From positions 1,674,001 to 1,738,000 of the forward strand of contig OZ244870.1 of NCBI GenBank assembly GCA_965221205.1: 64,000 nucleotides of DNA, written 5' to 3'. Positions 29,974 to 38,700 of the stretch are shown in pieces. Made by a program: the position numbers and the translations under genes. Each line of letters opens with the position of its first letter. Position 1 is the stretch's first letter. The stretch is from CBDFMG01 sp965221205 [NCBI: bacterium] (GTDB taxonomy: Bacteria; SM23-31). The notes under the pieces were generated by a model that did no database searches, was not told where the DNA came from, and saw only the letters and a list, made by a program, of their open reading frames with translations.

Positions 29974-30488
29974 ATACTGCCTCCAAGGTGTTTCCTATAC
30001 AATTTAACTCTAAACAGCACTTTTATTTAAATTAAATACAGTTTCCGGTGAAAAGCAACAGGTATTCTCAAAAAAGCAAAACATAATCGTCATTATACGA
30101 TTCTCAACTCTAAATGGAATATACCTGAAATAGAGAAAGGTACACCGGAAGGTTTGCCGAATGTACTATTGCAAAAAACATGTATGGAATAATTTTGTCT
30201 ATGGGACCCCTTTGTTTGCTCCATGTCTTCTTCCTAATATAGCTCTTCTCGGTCTTATCGGACTTTGGAACAATTTCCACCATCTGGAAGAATCAAACCA
30301 TGATGCCTGATTGTCTCTTGTTAAAGCAATAATTTTGTGATCTCAACCGGATCTCAATACTGCCGATAAAGACAGAGAATCGTCAATCACGATCCGATGA
30401 AACATCCTCATCATTTCAAACATTTATATTGTAGAAGTGCATATATGTCCGTAGCATTACATAATATTCTATCAATTCCGCTACAAAA
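29974..30488. other. Gap without recognisable gene
   Basis: This stretch of 515 bases contains stops in all frames and no family I recognise. It may be eroded coding sequence, given the neighbouring pseudogenes, but I cannot name it. Confidence 0.35.
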
Positions 30489-31221
30489 ATGAAAAATAGT
30501 GAACAGTTACGCTGCAACGTTCGAACAGTTTATTCGAATGTCGCCGAAACTCCATCGAGCACGTATCCGTTTCCTGTTGGGCAAAAATTTGCAAAAGAGC
30601 TGGGGTATACCCGTGCTGTTCCGAATGGTGTTCCTGAAGCTGCAAAATCACTCACCGGTGTTTCGAATGTTGCGGTTTTTGCAGACATTGCCGAGGGTGA
30701 CCATGTTCTCGATGTCGGATGCGGAGCCGGACTTGACAGCTATATAGCCGCTCAAAAAGTTGGATTAAGTGGTTCTGTTATTGGAATTGATTTCAGTTCG
30801 GAGATAGTCGGACGAGCTCAGCGGACAATTGGTGAATCATATTAGTCCTGCCGTTAAATTTTTGCAGGGTGATGCGGAAAATTTACCGGTGCGAGACGGA
30901 TTAATTGACATAGCGCTCGTAAATGGATTATTTAATCTAAATCTTTTTAGAGAGCGCATATTTTTCGAGCTCAACCGCGTTTTGCGAACGAACGGAAAAA
31001 TTTTCGCCGCAGAGCTTATAATTCAAGAGGACTTGCCGCAGAGTATAACCGAAAGTGAAACCGATTGGTTTCGGTGAATTGCCGGAGCTAAGAAAGGCGG
31101 TGCCTTTTTAGAGGAATTTCAAAATGCCGGATTCCAAAGTGCATCCATCCTCAAATTAAAACGCAACGCCTGTACGAAAAGCCCCTATGTCCTTGCGGCA
31201 GAAATGTATGCAATAAAGTAG
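30489..31221 (+). pseudogene. SAM-dependent methyltransferase (arsenite-methyltransferase-like), broken
   Basis: The N-terminal half to 30845 carries the SAM motif VLDVGCGAGLDSYIAA and VIGIDFSSEIV. A frameshift near 30835 joins SPAVKFLQGDAENLPV and LIDIALVNGLFNLN, and a TGA near 31076 interrupts TDWFR before AGAKKGGAFLEEFQNAGF. It then runs to 31221. The layout, with a long N-terminal lead YSNVAETPSSTYPFP and the GDAENLP motif, resembles ArsM-type methyltransferases. The usual arsenic-binding cysteines are not apparent in the readable part, so the ancestral substrate is uncertain. Confidence 0.8.
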
Positions 31222-31258
31222 CGAAAAGTTTAAAAAATTTATTAGTAAGGAAAAATAT

Positions 31259-31588
31259 ATGGCTTACGATGAAGGTGTTGCACAGCGTGTGCGTGAAGCT
31301 ATGCAGGAGGTATATGACATCGCTGAGAAAAAGATATTCGGTGGATTGGCATTCATGGTCAGAGGAAATATGTGCTGCGGAATTGTCAGGTCGGAGCTCA
31401 TGCTTCGTGTCGGGCCGGAGCAGTACGAAGAGGCGTTAGGGCTGCCACATGCGCGCAAAATGGATTTTACCGGGAAACCTATGAAAGGGTTGATTTACGT
31501 GGCGGAAGAAGGATTCGAAGATGATAGTGATTTGGAAATGTGGGTAAACAGAGTACTAAGATTTAGCGATACGCTCCCCGCGAAATAA
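31259..31588 (+). CDS. TfoX N-terminal-domain protein
   Basis: This 109-residue protein matches the TfoX N-terminal domain: EKKIFGGLAFMVRGNMCCGI, ELMLRVGPEQYEEAL and FTGKPMKGLIYVAEEGFED are characteristic. TfoX regulates competence in Haemophilus and Vibrio, but stand-alone N-terminal-domain proteins of this length are widespread outside competent bacteria and have no established role. It begins ATG at 31259 with AAGGA upstream. No competence genes are in the window. Confidence 0.85.
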   Translation: MAYDEGVAQRVREAMQEVYDIAEKKIFGGLAFMVRGNMCCGIVRSELMLRVGPEQYEEALGLPHARKMDFTGKPMKGLIYVAEEGFEDDSDLEMWVNRVLRFSDTLPAK

Positions 31589-31731
31589 ATTCTCTATATT
31601 TAAATCTTGATTTATTGCCGGGAATAAAATATGTTACAGACAATTAATAGTCTGCATTATTATAGTTAAATTCTTGAGAAAATTAAAATGCAAATAAATA
31701 TGTCACATATGAACAACAAGAGAATTGATAT

Positions 31732-32403
31732 ATGAAACCCGATTTAATTGTGATGTTGACGTATAATGATGAAACAATTCAGGATGCCGAACAGCTTTTT
31801 ACTTCCTTGCAGGACATTCCCATCAAGTATTGGGGATTTAAGGATGTGGGACTCCCTTCCGACAGTATGTACTCTCTCATCAATACAATGAAACAAGCAG
31901 GCAAGACCATTAAACTGGAAGTTGTCAGCTTAAGCGAGGATGACGGTCTCAGGGCAGCAAAACTCGCTGTTGATTATGGTGTTCATGTGCTCATGGGTAC
32001 AGTTTATTATGATTCCATTCATCACTATCTGAAAGATACTCCGGTGAAATATGTCCCCTTTGTCGGCAACATTTCTGGGCATCCGAGCAATCTTGACGGC
32101 AGTATTGAAGAGATTGTGGATCAGGCCCAGGAACTGGAGGCAAAAGGTGTTGATGGACTTGACCTGCTGACCTGCCGATATTCCGGTGATGCCAAAAAGC
32201 TGCTTGCAAAAGTTGTGAAATCGACGAACCTACGTGTTGTCTCAGCAGGCAGTATTGATTCTTTTGATAGAATTTCGGAAGTAAAGACGTCGGGTGCATG
32301 GGGATTTACTATAGGATCTGCTTTTTTCGATAAGAAATTTGTGCCGGAAGGTACTTTTAAACGGAACGTTCAGGAAGTTCTCAAAATTGTACAATCGAAT
32401 TAA
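31732..32403 (+). CDS. TIM-barrel protein of unknown function
   Basis: The 223-residue protein reads as a beta/alpha barrel with a C-terminal phosphate-binding arrangement (VVSAGSIDSFDRI then GAWGFTIGSAFFDKKFV), reminiscent of HisA/ribulose-phosphate-binding barrels. N-terminal strands DLIVMLTYNDE, YWGFKDVGL and KLEVVSLSEDD alternate with helices as expected. I do not recognise a specific enzyme. A strong bidirectional hairpin follows the stop, ending its transcript and that of the convergent M24-peptidase gene. Confidence 0.7.
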   Translation: MKPDLIVMLTYNDETIQDAEQLFTSLQDIPIKYWGFKDVGLPSDSMYSLINTMKQAGKTIKLEVVSLSEDDGLRAAKLAVDYGVHVLMGTVYYDSIHHYLKDTPVKYVPFVGNISGHPSNLDGSIEEIVDQAQELEAKGVDGLDLLTCRYSGDAKKLLAKVVKSTNLRVVSAGSIDSFDRISEVKTSGAWGFTIGSAFFDKKFVPEGTFKRNVQEVLKIVQSN

Positions 32404-32440
32404 TAGTCCGATTATTTTTTTATTCAGAATTCTTTGCAAC

Positions 32441-32475
32441 AAAAAAGGCTGATTCATTCAGAGTCAGCCTTTTTG
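32441..32475. terminator. Bidirectional rho-independent terminator
   Basis: AAAAAGGCTGA pairs with TCAGCCTTTTT around an 11-base loop, with A and T runs on either side so that it can work on both strands. It lies between the convergent TIM-barrel and M24-peptidase genes, close to both stop codons. Confidence 0.85.
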
Positions 32476-32500
32476 ATACTTTAGTACCATCTTAATTAGT

Positions 32501-33826
32501 TTATTTAATCAGTAGAATGCCGCTATTGACAGGGTAGAGCCACTCAACACCTGATTCGGAAAAATATGCATCGTCCTCGATACCAATCCTTGCTTTCTTC
32601 CCGCCCCATTCCTTGATTGTAGGATAGGTGAAAATCTCAAATGAAAATAGATTTGTCGGCCTGTGAATATGATTGAAGCGCCACGGCTGGTCGATCCAGA
32701 TTGACGGTCCGACGTCGTGTCCCAGATTCCCAACTGCATGCATACCGATATTCACCTCGATGAGTTCTGTATCCTGTACATTATCTTCGATTTTCTGCCG
32801 CACATAGCCGGCTTCCTCGACTTTACGGTAAAGGTATTCGAGAAGCTCAGCGCCAGTTTTTCCCGGTTTCAGATGCTTACGGATAAGGTTGCGTATTTCG
32901 AGCGATTCTTCAAAGGCAGCTTTGAATTCCTGTGGAGCATCGGTTTCGCTCTCACGGAGAATATAGGCATGCCGCTTTGCATCGGTGCCGTAATTCAAAT
33001 AACTCACCCCCAGATCAAATTGGAGCAGATCGCCTCTCTGTAAGATATATTCCAATTTCCTGTACTCTTCAGGTGAGGACGTATAGGAATGGATCAGTCC
33101 GGGCATACTGAGACCAAACGCAGAATCCATACCGTTGGTCAGCAGCTGGTCCTGAATCCACCATGCTACGTCTTCCCGTGTGGTAACTCCCGCTGTGATA
33201 ACCTCATTTGACAGTGCGCGTTCGAGCAATCTCCTGGTAAAATCTGCGGCCTGTGTAAAAACTCTTATCTCGCTTGATACCCGTAATGAACGGAAATCGG
33301 CAATAAGTTTATCCGCCGGTACAATCCGATCTGTAAACCTGCTACCTAATGTTTCAATAAGTTTGAGATAGCCGGTATGTGAAAGACCATCTGCTACGCC
33401 GATATGGTTTGACATGTTGATGCCAATTCGTACCGGATTGCGTTCAGCAACAAATTCTTGCAATGTATTCTCTCTTTGGTAAATATCGTAGGCACCTGTT
33501 TTTTCGAGTAGTTCATCGCTTGTACCGAGGACTGCCCGTTCAATCCGGTCGTTTCCGGTATCGGTAAATATGATATACCCCGTAAAATAACCATTTGTCA
33601 CTCCGAGGTCGACGCCAAGCGGATCGGGTTTCCACTGCTTGATAGCGTGAATCCACATATCAATATTATTTTCCCGCATGACCTTCGGCAAAATAATATC
33701 AATTTTCTCATTGCGTATTGTATTCAAAATTTCCCAACGTGACCGGGAATTTATTTCCTGGCCGGATGATATTTGAATAAGCAAAACCAAAAGAAGAGCT
33801 ACAAGGACAATTCGTTTGCGTATCAT
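32501..33826 (-). CDS. Secreted M24-family metallopeptidase (Xaa-Pro aminopeptidase-like), ligands complete
   Basis: The 441-residue protein has a cleavable signal peptide (residues 1-22). Its N-terminal domain is of creatinase type (about 30-185), and a pita-bread peptidase domain follows. All five M24 metal ligands can be placed: Asp271 (FDLGV), Asp282 (GTDAKRHAYIL), His370 (LGHDVG), Glu397 (FSFEIFTYP) and Glu417 (IGIEDDAYF). It is thus likely an active dinuclear metallopeptidase exported to the periplasm, cleaving peptides with a proline or related bond. It is the only one of the window's five M24-like genes with a complete ligand set. TGTGHxG-type spacing is longer than in E. coli PepP (His363 to His370). 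Confidence 0.88.
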   Translation of the reverse strand: MIRKRIVLVALLLVLLIQISSGQEINSRSRWEILNTIRNEKIDIILPKVMRENNIDMWIHAIKQWKPDPLGVDLGVTNGYFTGYIIFTDTGNDRIERAVLGTSDELLEKTGAYDIYQRENTLQEFVAERNPVRIGINMSNHIGVADGLSHTGYLKLIETLGSRFTDRIVPADKLIADFRSLRVSSEIRVFTQAADFTRRLLERALSNEVITAGVTTREDVAWWIQDQLLTNGMDSAFGLSMPGLIHSYTSSPEEYRKLEYILQRGDLLQFDLGVSYLNYGTDAKRHAYILRESETDAPQEFKAAFEESLEIRNLIRKHLKPGKTGAELLEYLYRKVEEAGYVRQKIEDNVQDTELIEVNIGMHAVGNLGHDVGPSIWIDQPWRFNHIHRPTNLFSFEIFTYPTIKEWGGKKARIGIEDDAYFSESGVEWLYPVNSGILLIK

Positions 33827-34094
33827 GATTATTTCTCCCCTAATGCAAGCACGATTCGTGATGACAGTTTATTTTATGCGAAGGGTGTTTCTCTAGTATA
33901 ATGAATTGATACCAGAAGATTAAATCTACATCCCTTAACAGCAAATGTCAATCTCATTTATTTTATTAATTTAGCTAAAAAATTTATTGCATTTTCTGAA
34001 TATAATACCGTAACTAATTTTAGTTCATATGTTGAAAGAGTTATGAATTTTATGATATACGTAATGGCATTATGCTTAAAATGGAGAAATACAA

Positions 34095-35454
34095 ATGAAT
34101 AATTCAAAAACAATTACGGTGGTATGTATCACACTAATGATCGTTCTTTATGATGTATCTTTTGCACAAAAGCCTTCCCACAATCTGGGGGGGATTTATC
34201 CAGAATATTCCACCGATGCAGGAGCGGGTAGAAATAATGGAGCGGTGGTGGAGATGGAAAAAAGAGCATGTTTTACCTGCTATAATGCGAGAACAGAAAG
34301 TGGACATGTGGATTATTCGCAACAACGAGGCTGAGCTTTATTATAATAATGAAGGTCCTTTCCGGCAAATTACGAAGGTATGACGTTGCCTGGAATTCAT
34401 GAGCCGCCCGGTTCTCAATGGACACCCCGTTACATGATGTATCACGACAAGAGTAACAAGGTTGATTATTTAGAACAGCGAGATTATGAACATATTACAA
34501 CTTTAGTGAATGAATGTAATCCGGATACTATAGCAATCAGTCAATTTGACAATGAGGAATTGATAACGGCTCTTGGCAGAAAATATTCGGTACGTACTGT
34601 TGATTCCAAAACTCTAAGCATGCGATGGCTTGAAACAATGGCCTTGAACAGATTCTGGCATACAAATTTGTGCAGGGAGTAGCTAACGATATAGTAGCCT
34701 GAGGGTTTTTCGAATAAAACGGTAATTCCCGATGTCACTACAACAAACGACTTGAACTGGTGGTTCAGATACAGGATGCTTGACCTCAATATTGAACACG
34801 AAAATCATCCAACAATACAAGTTCAGAGAAAACCTGCCGATATCGAAAAGTATGAGACCTCTTCCGAGAAATTCTTCAATGGTAGAACTGGCAATGGTGT
34901 CGATTTAGTTATACGAAGAGGAGATATAATTGGTTGTGATAAAGACATAATGCTGCTAGGCTTGGTGACGGACACAAAAGCATTTTCGTATGTATTAAAA
35001 AGAGGATGAGCAAGATGTTCCTGGTAATTTAAAAGAAGCGTTGCGTAAAGTGAATAGATCACATGCTGATTTTACTAAGGAATTTCAATAACAAAGAACA
35101 GGGATTGAGATTGTCTATGCAACTCAAAAGATACCATTAGAAAAAGGGATTATTACAACAACAATGGTATTTCACCCTACTCCTATGTTTATACGGAAAT
35201 ATCTTGAGGGAGGATATATGTTCTCTCACAAAACCTATGTTGCCGGATTAACATCGACATCAGATTATTATCCAACATCGATTGTGTCGAATAGTCATTC
35301 ACTTCATTATAATACACTTTATTCTTTTGATCCAAAACCTACCCAAGTATCTGTCGAGGATTGGGGCGATGACGATGTTGATTTAACATTGGGTCAGATT
35401 GTAGCATTTACAGAAGAGGGTTTAACATATTTAGGTAATCCGATTGCTGAATGA
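34095..35454 (+). pseudogene. Secreted M24-peptidase-like gene, decayed
   Basis: A signal peptide MNNSKTITVVCITLMIVLYD starts at 34095. Frame shifts then separate IPPMQERVEIMERWWRWKK and AIMREQKVDMWIIRNNEAEL (about 34195-34330), LPGIHEPPGSQWTPRYM (34380s), YEHITTLVNECNPDTIA, SLEKFF-type middle parts near 34860, RRGDIIGCDKDIMLLGLV (34910s) and the C-terminal WGDDDVDLTLGQIVAFTEEG near 35370. The REQKVDMWI and RRGDI elements are shared with the neighbouring M24-like genes. In the place of the first metal Asp the readable frame has CDKD. It is an older, more degraded member of the same cluster. Confidence 0.78.
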
Positions 35455-35626
35455 CATGTAATAAAGTAACATATATTCCTCGTCAAACAATCATACAGTT
35501 CTATACAGTTGTTACTTATATGTTATTTTGATTTTAAAGATAAAAGTAATGGCAAAAAGTTCTATTCGACTTAGGGTTATACTGTTTTTTGATACAGCTT
35601 CCCGTTGATCCACTTACGGATGTCGA

Positions 35627-35989
35627 TTATATCATCTTACATACGACAGCTGTGTTCTGTCCATTAGATTCTTCTCGTGAGGCTGATAATTCGTGGACAA
35701 TGCTTGAAGACACACGGTTTTCCGAATCGATTCTTTTTGCCTCCCATAATGGTTGAGTGAAGAGATGATCAGAGTCATCTCTGCTCGCCAATATGAAAAT
35801 ACTATCATCATTTGATATTCGTGTACTGTTCACACTCCAGCCATTGCGATTTAAACAGTGGATTATCTGTTTTTCATATTCTTTCAACGCCGATTCGGCG
35901 AGCAGGACGCCATTGGTTTTTTTCTTCTGAGTAGTAGGTACGAAGGTGAGGAACGAATCCAATCCGGTTTTTTCTGATTTGGGTACCAT
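35627..35989 (-). CDS. Hypothetical protein of 120 residues
   Basis: I do not recognise this protein. It is hydrophilic, with no signal peptide or membrane segment; it contains EYEKQIIHCLNRNGWSVN and SIFILASRDDSDHLF, suggesting an alpha-beta fold. ATG 35989 has GAGAG about nine bases upstream. The gene lies 65 bp downstream of a small broken gene on the same strand (36054-36300), so the two may have been cotranscribed. Confidence 0.5.
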   Translation of the reverse strand: MVPKSEKTGLDSFLTFVPTTQKKKTNGVLLAESALKEYEKQIIHCLNRNGWSVNSTRISNDDSIFILASRDDSDHLFTQPLWEAKRIDSENRVSSSIVHELSASREESNGQNTAVVCKMI

Positions 35990-36053
35990 ATTTCACTCTC
36001 ATCAGGAGAACTTATCATAAGAATGAAATCCTTTGTTGAATCGTCACCTCAGA

Positions 36054-36300
36054 TCAGGGGTTGTTGTTAGCCCATTCAGTAATATGTTTTTTAAAATCAT
36101 CTAGCCACTGTTTCTCCGCTTTTACAAATTTAGCAAAAAAGCCTAAAAGTCCAGGATTCGTCATCTGTCGGCTGCCCGAAAGGGCGCTCATAATTTGAAA
36201 CTCTAAGCTTATTTGAGTCTCGGTAGTGCTTAATAGTATCGTGTAACTGTGACTGTATCATATCTCTTAAATTTTGTGTTGTTAAATCAATAGTATCCAT
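36054..36300 (-). pseudogene. Small hypothetical gene, frameshifted
   Basis: ATG 36300 opens MDTIDLTTQNLRDMIQSQLH and continues to about residue 55, where a frameshift near 36145 separates it from FAKFVKAEKQWLDDFKKH and ITEWANNNP. The joined product would be about 80 residues, helical and charged. I do not recognise the family. Its existence is inferred only from the coherent amphipathic sequence across the shift, so confidence is low. Confidence 0.4.
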
Positions 36301-36711
36301 GTGTCATGTTCCAGTTCTAAATGATGGTGATTTTGGAATTGTAAAAATAAGATGATTAAGTGTACTTAAATAATGTATAAATTTCAACATAACATTATTC
36401 TTTTGTTGTGTTCTTTAAATGCAGTAAACAATACAGAGACTGTAAAGATTTTTATTCCGAAATAACAGGAAAGCTCAATGAGAACAATTGTTTAAAATCT
36501 TTAGGATTTGTCGTTAATTAGTTGTACATTGAAAATTAACAATTAATACGGTATGAGCAGATTGCATGTTATTACACTTTCGCGAGGAGTGGTAACAGCT
36601 CATTATATGTGGGTGTCTTAGGACCGCGAGGTTTATTCTGCTTCTATATGAACAGAATGCTAAAACTGCTCATATTGTAAACATATCAATTCCTGCAGAA
36701 AGGTAATTAGC
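36301..36711. other. Upstream region of the cold shock gene
   Basis: About 410 AT-rich bases without a gene precede csp. A long 5 prime leader is common for cold shock mRNAs and the last 150 bases (from TTGCATGTTATTACAC) could be one, but I cannot identify a cold-box motif. The ribosome site GAAAGG lies nine bases before ATG 36712. Confidence 0.4.
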
Positions 36712-36912
36712 ATGGAAGAGGGTAAAGTAAAGTGGTTTAATTCCACAAAAAATTATGGATTTATTCAGCGTGACAGTGGTGATGATGTTTTTGTTCACGG
36801 TAGTGACATAGTATCGAGCCAGTATGGATCTTTAGAAGAAGGCGACCGCGTTGAATTTGATGTTGAAAAAGGTGATAAAGGGTTAAAAGCCGTCAACGTC
36901 AAAGCAATATAA
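36712..36912 (+). CDS. csp: Cold shock protein (CSD domain)
   Basis: The 66-residue protein is a single cold shock domain. It starts MEEGKVKWFNSTKNYGFIQR, with the RNA-binding motifs RNP1 (around NYGFIQ) and RNP2 (DVFVHGSDI), and ends with VEFDVEKGDKGLKAVNV. Such proteins bind single-stranded RNA and DNA and melt mRNA structure at low temperature or in stationary phase. It has a typical length and a strong terminator directly after the stop, so it is a single-gene transcript. Confidence 0.95.
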   Translation: MEEGKVKWFNSTKNYGFIQRDSGDDVFVHGSDIVSSQYGSLEEGDRVEFDVEKGDKGLKAVNVKAI

Positions 36913-36916
36913 TTTT

Positions 36917-36955
36917 AAAAAACCCGGTACTCCGGTACAATGTACCGGGTTTTTT
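36917..36955 (+). terminator. Rho-independent terminator of csp
   Basis: AAAACCCGGTAC pairs perfectly with GTACCGGGTTTT, followed by a T run, five bases after the csp stop. Confidence 0.9.
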
Positions 36956-36983
36956 ATTTGCCTAAGACACTAAGGTATAACTA

Positions 36984-37212
36984 ATGAAGCCAGGAGATTC
37001 TGTAAACACAAAAATTCTCGCTGATGATGCCTATGGTCATTATGTTGAAGAGAAAATCGTTGAAATTGAGCGTGCATCTTTGCCGCCCGACTCCAATCCG
37101 GAAAAAGGACAGCGATATTCAATGTCTACGGATTCAGGTGAGGAGGTGGCTGTTCTCGTTGTTGAATATGACGGACGCGAGTGTTTTTCTTGATGCAAAC
37201 CATCCGTATTAA
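36984..37212 (+). pseudogene. SlyD-like FKBP peptidyl-prolyl isomerase, C-terminal relic
   Basis: The segment MKPGDSVNTKILADDAYGHY matches the middle of SlyD-type FKBPs (GMKPGD...EEAYG), and EKIVEIERASLPP corresponds to the insert-in-flap domain. A frameshift near 37170 then leads to DASVFLDANHPY, the FKBP signature LDANHPLAG cut short by a stop. The N-terminal half of the fold is absent, because the csp terminator lies directly upstream. The relic is about 70 codons of a 140-190 codon gene. Confidence 0.8.
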
Positions 37213-37556
37213 TCTTGTAGAAATTGCATAATTGTTGTGAAATCTGGATTCTTACTTAGCGTGATTTTTATATGATGTGTGACTAAAATATCGTGGTGTC
37301 CCCGATCGTTATTATAGAACAAAAATCTCAGATTATTAGCTTGTTATTAAAAGGCCCTGAAGAAGTTGCTTCAGGGCCTTTTGTGTTTTTCTATCTGCCG
37401 AGCTCATTGTGTAGAGCCCTAAAGTACTTATACAATAAATTTGTACCTATTGTTTTTGATGTTGAAAATATTTAAAATTTTTGAATAATTGTTAGCACTA
37501 TATTGTATACTATATTCCATTAATAATAAAGCACAAATCACACTTGGAGGAATATT
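37213..37556. other. Intergenic region before cadherin-like gene
   Basis: No gene is visible in this stretch. It contains a perfect terminator-like hairpin at 37349-37382 and probably the promoter of the downstream secreted gene, whose ribosome site GGAGG is at about 37545. Confidence 0.4.
37349..37382 (+). terminator. Perfect 14-bp hairpin with T-rich tail
   Basis: AAAAGGCCCTGAAG pairs exactly with CTTCAGGGCCTTTT around a six-base loop, and is followed by GTGTTTTT. No intact gene ends close upstream, so it may be left from the lost end of the SlyD-like gene. Confidence 0.75.
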
Positions 37557-38663
37557 ATGTGTAAAGGTATTTTCAGTACCGCAACATTACTTTATGCAGC
37601 ACTTTTTTTGGTTGCATCTCCCTTGATCAGCAGCGGATATGCGGAAAAGCCTATTGTAACAGATGAATATGACCGTGTTCTGGTGACTAAGGAAACGAAA
37701 ATAGGCGAAATTATCGGCGAAATCGAACTTGTTTTTCCTAATGAACTCAAAACTACCTGGAGTCTGGTGCCGCCGGTACCCGGAGGCGACCGGAGAAATT
37801 ACCTGAAGGAAGGACAGCTTGACGCGACGAAAATCGTTGATATCGATTCCGACACGGGCGAACTACGCCTCATTGCACACCCGGAATCGTATCAGACGAC
37901 TCACCACTATGCAGAAGTCCGTGCTACGAATGATGATGGATTTATGGAGCAAGTCCTCATTATTATAGCCCTCGAAGAGACACCGAAACAAGAAAATGCC
38001 CTCGATATTTTTACACAGCGAAAAGAAGGCGGCGGGCTCAGCTTTTATGCTACAGAGCGTGTCGATCCGGCAAAAGTGAATTATGCTGCAAATGTTGCCA
38101 GTGCTCTGCTGTTGAATGACAGACGAGGTTCGGGGAAAATTACTGAATATGTGAAGCAGCGAAATGCACTCATGACGTTGTTCTATACTTTTGAAGAGCG
38201 TAATACCTCAATCGGTTTTTACATGCATAGAAGAAGTCTTGGCATACGGACGCAGGACCTTGAAGATGAAGAAATTATTCCCGACTATTTACGGCTTGGT
38301 GGTCCGAGAGGTCTGCGTCGTGACGCTTCAGTTGAGGAGATAACTCATCTGATTCACAGCGGTGGTATTATGAGAGCCTATCCGGGAGTTCAGGAACGGC
38401 TCGAATTTGCAACACAGGCTGCAATCGAACGGGGATTTTACCAGCCGCAAGATGGTTTGCCGGCAAACTCATACAGTCACGAGTATCTTACATTCGGTCT
38501 CGATATTTTTTATGGAGTTCGTGGTCACCGATCGTTTAATGGTATACCGCTGACGCCCGAAAATTTGAAAATAATCGATCCCGAATTGTTTGACATACTC
38601 TCTTTTCTTTTCCCGACTCGTGAAGAGTTCTTCAAAGAAATGGGTTGGGAAGACGATATTTAG
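37557..38663 (+). CDS. Secreted cadherin-like protein with conserved EEIxHLIHSGG region, copy 1
   Basis: The 368-residue protein has a signal peptide (residues 1-29). Residues 30-145 read as a cadherin-like beta-sandwich, with IVDIDSDTGELRLIA and YAEVRATNDDGF as its diagnostic strands. The C-terminal part is a domain I do not recognise; it is nearly identical in layout to the protein at 61960. Its conserved core is SVEEITHLIHSGGIM, then YPGVQERL, GFYQPQDGLPANSYSHEYL, and FLFPTREEFFKEMGWE. The close spacing of Glu, Glu, His and His in EEITHLIH, and the later SHEYL, suggest a metal site, but HExxH is absent, so peptidase activity is speculation. It sits among M24-like genes as a recurrent partner. 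Confidence 0.75.
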   Translation: MCKGIFSTATLLYAALFLVASPLISSGYAEKPIVTDEYDRVLVTKETKIGEIIGEIELVFPNELKTTWSLVPPVPGGDRRNYLKEGQLDATKIVDIDSDTGELRLIAHPESYQTTHHYAEVRATNDDGFMEQVLIIIALEETPKQENALDIFTQRKEGGGLSFYATERVDPAKVNYAANVASALLLNDRRGSGKITEYVKQRNALMTLFYTFEERNTSIGFYMHRRSLGIRTQDLEDEEIIPDYLRLGGPRGLRRDASVEEITHLIHSGGIMRAYPGVQERLEFATQAAIERGFYQPQDGLPANSYSHEYLTFGLDIFYGVRGHRSFNGIPLTPENLKIIDPELFDILSFLFPTREEFFKEMGWEDDI

Positions 38664-38693
38664 AGTCGATGAAATGTATCAGGATGTGCTGTC

Positions 38694-38700
38694 AAAAAAG
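38694..38700 (+). promoter_or_regulatory. Programmed -1 frameshift site of the IS3 element
   Basis: The slippery heptamer A AAA AAG lies six bases before the orfA stop TGA (38704-38706). A -1 slip here puts ribosomes into the orfB frame beginning VLKPARRRR. This is the standard IS3-family arrangement for making the OrfAB transposase. Confidence 0.8.

Noticed and set aside
37557-38663. Calling the cadherin-like protein a zinc metalloprotease
   Set aside because: It lacks HExxH or another established protease signature; only a cluster of Glu and His residues is present.
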